In this document: in pieces, positions 40,801 to 43,172 of the stretch | Numbering within the stretch: the first letter of the stretch is position 1 | Layout of the letters: each line of letters begins with the position of its first letter | The notes under the pieces: model-generated | Told to the model about the DNA's origin: nothing | Databases searched by the model: none | Seen by the model: only the letters and a program-made list of their open reading frames with translations | Assembly (NCBI GenBank): GCA_003576845.1 | Contig: QEVJ01000038.1 | Span: forward strand, 1-43,172 | Origin: Planctomycetota bacterium | Lineage (GTDB): Bacteria > Planctomycetota > Planctomycetia > Pirellulales > PLA5 | Reading direction: 5' to 3' | Length of the DNA: 43,172 bases | Position numbers and translations under genes: made by a program

Positions 40801-42771
40801 GTGGCTGGCCCGTTTTCGGACGATAAGGAGCGCGTCAAGCAGGCGATCGACATCGTCGACCTGGTCGGCAGCTACCTGTCGCTCCGCCGCCAGGGCCGCA
40901 ACTACGTCGGACTTTGTCCCTGGCACGACGACAGCCGCCCCAGTCTGCAAGTCAATCAAGAACGCCAGACCTTCAAGTGCTGGGTCTGCAATCTCGGCGG
41001 CGACATCTTTTCGTTCATCATGCAGAAAGAGGGCGTCGAGTTTCGCGAAGCCCTCGAAATGCTCGCCGAGCGGGCTGGAATTGTGCTGGAGTCGCGGAGC
41101 CGGGGATCGGGGGGCAGGGGTCGGGAGAGCACTGGCCGCTATTCCGACGATGAACTCGACTACGCCACAAGCGAGTACGACGATTCGCCGAATGTCGGTT
41201 CGTCGCCGCAACAATCGCCGACGCGCGACGATCGCGACGCCGGTCCCGACAAACCGACCATGTTCCGGGCGATGGCGTGGGCCGTGAGTTTGTTTCACGA
41301 CGCGCTGTTGAATCTGCCCGAAGCCGTACCGGCCCGCGATTATCTCGCGGAGCGCGGCATTTCCGCCGAAAGCATCGAGACTTACAACCTCGGCTTCGCG
41401 CCCGATCGCTGGGACTGGCTCGTCGAGAAAGCACAGGGCAAACCGTCCGCCCTGCGAACGCTGGAGCGCGTCGGCTTGCTCGGCAAGTCCGAACGCGGCA
41501 CGTACTACGACCGCTTCAAGGGCCGCGTGCTGTTTCCGATCCGCGACGCCCAAGGCCGGCCGATCGCGCTCGGCGGCCGCGTGCTGCCGCAATTGGTCGC
41601 CGCGCAAAAGAGCGAACGTCCGCCGGCAAAATACATCAACTCGCCCGAGACGCCACTGTTCTCGAAGAACCGCGAATTCTACGGACTCGACCTGGCGCGC
41701 GAAGCGATCGCCAAGACCGGACAGGTCCTCGTGATGGAAGGCTACACCGATTGCATCGTCGCCCGGCAGTACGGCTTTCACAACGTCGTCGCGGTGCTCG
41801 GGACCGCTCTGGGCGAGAACCACGTCCGGCGATTGCGATTCGCCGATCATTGCCGCGTCATTCTCGTGCTCGACGGCGACGAAGCCGGCCGCAAGCGGGC
41901 GAACGAAGTTCTCGAACTGTTCGTGGCCGCACAAGTCGATCTGCGAATCCTCACGCTGCCGGACGACCTCGATCCGTGCGATTTTCTCCAGCAGGGCGGC
42001 GCGGAGGAATTCGCAGTCCTCGTCGAGCAGTCGGTCGACGCTTTGGAGCACAAGATTCAACTCGTTACGGCGGACCTCAATCCGAACGACACGCACGCGG
42101 CGCACCTGGCGCTCGAAGATATCATGTCGACGCTCGCGGCCGCGCCCATCGGCAGCCTGCATGCACCGAGCGAGGCCCACGTGCGGCAGCAGCAGCTTTT
42201 GACGCGGCTCGCCCGCCGGTTTCGGCTCTCCGAAGAAGAATTGCGCGGCAGGCTGTCGGCGCTGCGCCGCAGACCGCAGCGCGCGCCGCGGGCCAGCGAC
42301 GTGCCAAGCGTACAAGCCAAGCTCGAACCGCTCGCCCCCTGGGAGCGCGAATTGCTCGAACTCGTGCTCCTCGTGCCCGATGCGATGCCGCGGGTGATGG
42401 ATGCGGTTCGCGTCGAGCGGATGTCGTCGCTCGCGGCGCGGCAAGTTTATGTCGCGTGTTGCGAGCTGTGGCGGCGGGGCATACCGCCCGCGCTCGATCG
42501 CCTGCTCAACGAATTCGAGCAACCCGCCATCCACAATTTGCTCGTCGAGCTCGCCGAACATGGCCACGCCCGCGGCGTCGCGGACGCGACGACGCGGCTG
42601 GACCGATTGCTGGAAACACTTCGCATCCGCGAAGAACAACGCCGGCACCGCGAACAGGTCGCGGCGCTGGAAGAAAAACGACTCGACGAACGGGAAGAAA
42701 TGAAGTCGGTTCTGCAAATGATCGAGCAGAAACGCAACCGGCAAGGTATTTCCAAGCCCACGGATGGGTAA
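40801..42771 (+). CDS. dnaG: DNA primase
   Basis: This enzyme makes RNA primers at the replication fork. It has 656 residues from a GTG start with AAGGAG six bases upstream. The zinc domain has Cys39, His42, Cys60 and Cys63 (CPWH and CWVC). The RNA polymerase domain has YINSPETPLFSKNREFYG, and the TOPRIM segment reads VLVMEGYTDCIVARQYG with LVLDGDEAGRKR; a C-terminal helicase-binding region ends the protein. A Gly/Arg/Ser-rich stretch at residues 101-110, between the zinc and polymerase domains, is encoded by a heptamer array (41101-41128) and is followed by an acidic linker. rpoD follows, as in the classical macromolecular synthesis gene order (without rpsU here). Confidence 0.95.
   Translation: MAGPFSDDKERVKQAIDIVDLVGSYLSLRRQGRNYVGLCPWHDDSRPSLQVNQERQTFKCWVCNLGGDIFSFIMQKEGVEFREALEMLAERAGIVLESRSRGSGGRGRESTGRYSDDELDYATSEYDDSPNVGSSPQQSPTRDDRDAGPDKPTMFRAMAWAVSLFHDALLNLPEAVPARDYLAERGISAESIETYNLGFAPDRWDWLVEKAQGKPSALRTLERVGLLGKSERGTYYDRFKGRVLFPIRDAQGRPIALGGRVLPQLVAAQKSERPPAKYINSPETPLFSKNREFYGLDLAREAIAKTGQVLVMEGYTDCIVARQYGFHNVVAVLGTALGENHVRRLRFADHCRVILVLDGDEAGRKRANEVLELFVAAQVDLRILTLPDDLDPCDFLQQGGAEEFAVLVEQSVDALEHKIQLVTADLNPNDTHAAHLALEDIMSTLAAAPIGSLHAPSEAHVRQQQLLTRLARRFRLSEEELRGRLSALRRRPQRAPRASDVPSVQAKLEPLAPWERELLELVLLVPDAMPRVMDAVRVERMSSLAARQVYVACCELWRRGIPPALDRLLNEFEQPAIHNLLVELAEHGHARGVADATTRLDRLLETLRIREEQRRHREQVAALEEKRLDEREEMKSVLQMIEQKRNRQGISKPTDG
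41101..41128 (+). repeat. Heptamer array inside dnaG
   Basis: Four 7-base units (CGGGGAT, CGGGGGG, CAGGGGT, CGGGAGA) encode part of the linker. CAGGGGTCGGG is the exact complement of the core in the PGK-leader array. Confidence 0.78.
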
Positions 42772-42822
42772 GGATGCTTTGTCCGGCGGATCGCTGCGTG
42801 CGACCCACGCCTTGGGCACTTG

Positions 42823-42882
42823 ACCGCAAAGGCGCGATGACGCAAAGGGGAATGCAGATGGCAAAATGAAGAATGAAAAATG
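42823..42882. repeat. CGCAAAGG array plus AATGCAG heptamer array
   Basis: CGCAAAGG/CGCGATGA/CGCAAAGG units (period 8-10) are followed by the AATGCAG heptamers. Positions 42851-42875 match 25453-25477 at 23 of 25 bases by my count. The order (8-10 base array, then AATGCAG array) is the same as the right arm and octamer pair at 25494-25573. It lies between dnaG and rpoD. Confidence 0.82.
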
Positions 42883-43049
42883 TGGCCGATGTACTCGCTG
42901 AGGCGAGTTGCGGCATCAAACCCGTGACATTCTTCGTTTGCTTATTCTGCGTCGACGCGCGTCGAGGTTCACCCCATGCCAACCGTGCACGCCACGATCG
43001 CACTCGCCGCCACCGCCAGAGCGCAGGGATGCGCAGGAGGATGTTTACG

Positions 43050-43172
43050 GTGGAACTTCAAGACCTCGAACTCGCCAATCTCATCGCCAAGGGCAAGACG
43101 CAAGGCTATCTGACCTACGACGACGTCAATGCCTATCTCCCCGACGAAGCCAACAATCCCGACAAGCTCGAC
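43050..43172 (+). CDS. rpoD: RNA polymerase sigma factor RpoD (N-terminal fragment)
   Basis: Only the first 41 codons are in the window. The sequence begins VELQDLELANLIAKGKTQGY, followed by LTYDDVNAYLPDEANNPDKLD, which is region 1.1 of the primary sigma-70 factor. The adjacency to dnaG supports this. AGGAGG lies nine bases before the GTG at 43050, the preferred start; an in-frame ATG at 43041 lies directly on that site. The remainder continues past the window. Confidence 0.9.
   Translation, partial: MELQDLELANLIAKGKTQGYLTYDDVNAYLPDEANNPDKLD

Noticed and set aside
40274-43049. Replication origin near dnaG
   Set aside because: dnaG is not an origin marker, and I see no DnaA-box cluster or AT-rich unwinding region.
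1-43172. tRNA, rRNA, riboswitches, insertion sequences
   Set aside because: Spacers were read on both strands for cloverleaf-like folds, transposase motifs and known riboswitch cores; none was convincing by eye.

Overview
The window is GC-rich bacterial chromosome, most likely from a planctomycete (Planctomycetota, probably a Pirellulales relative; this placement is inference). The signs are a DUF1559 pilin-like protein, a PEP-CTERM protein, a large Ser/Thr kinase with a DLG in place of DFG and a long C-terminal helical region, a Tat-exported Gfo/Idh/MocA oxidoreductase, a DUF6677 membrane protein, a Tad locus with a von Willebrand TadG, a long secreted domain-rich protein, and a FabD whose nucleophile elbow reads GLSLGEY. 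No tRNA, rRNA, CRISPR array, transposase or prophage was found.

Layout. 0.1-1.6 kb: fabF-acpP (minus). 2.2-3.25 kb: DUF1559 protein. 3.3-6.0 kb: a minus-strand operon of a GtrA/ribulose-phosphate-epimerase fusion, an AraD-type pentulose-phosphate 4-epimerase and a family 2 glycosyltransferase, with a PEP-CTERM gene and its terminator upstream. 7.9-10.9 kb: secreted alpha/beta hydrolase, stand-alone CoaB and a sulfatase-fold protein without sulfatase catalytic residues. 10.9-14.6 kb: small membrane protein, DUF6677, ABM-domain protein, trpA, CPCC protein. 14.7-16.5 kb: pdxJ and dapA. 16.6-21.3 kb: kinase and, divergently, the oxidoreductase. 21.8-24.6 kb: C45-type acyltransferase and a compositionally distinct helical protein. 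24.6-26.8 kb: rpmF-fabD-fabG (minus). 27-31.1 kb: lipoprotein, YhaM-like nuclease, Trm112-like protein. 31.4-36.2 kb: two small planctomycete-type proteins and the Tad genes. 36.4-43.2 kb: divergent phosphoglycerate kinase homologue, giant secreted protein, dnaG and the start of rpoD.

The most unusual content lies between the genes. At least fourteen spacers, and two coding regions (the sulfatase-like gene and dnaG), carry degenerate tandem arrays with a strict 7-base period but different unit sequences. A second class of array has an 8-10 base period (CTCTGCG, ATCTGTG, CTCCGTGT, CGCAAAGG units). The two classes form composite elements that recur with the same internal order. One 29-base core occurs at three loci. 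One composite carries a conserved GTGGC/GCCAC hairpin at three loci. Arrays sit as inverted arms inside the rpmF-fabD-fabG spacers and bracket araD and the CPCC gene. This looks like a family of modular dispersed repeats comparable to the heptanucleotide STRR sequences of cyanobacteria, and it is my main candidate for an undescribed system.

The second candidate is the 3.3-6.0 kb operon. AraD and RPE chemistry share D-xylulose 5-phosphate, and GtrA and GT2 proteins act in polyprenyl-phosphate sugar synthesis and flipping, so the operon may make and translocate a lipid-linked pentose.
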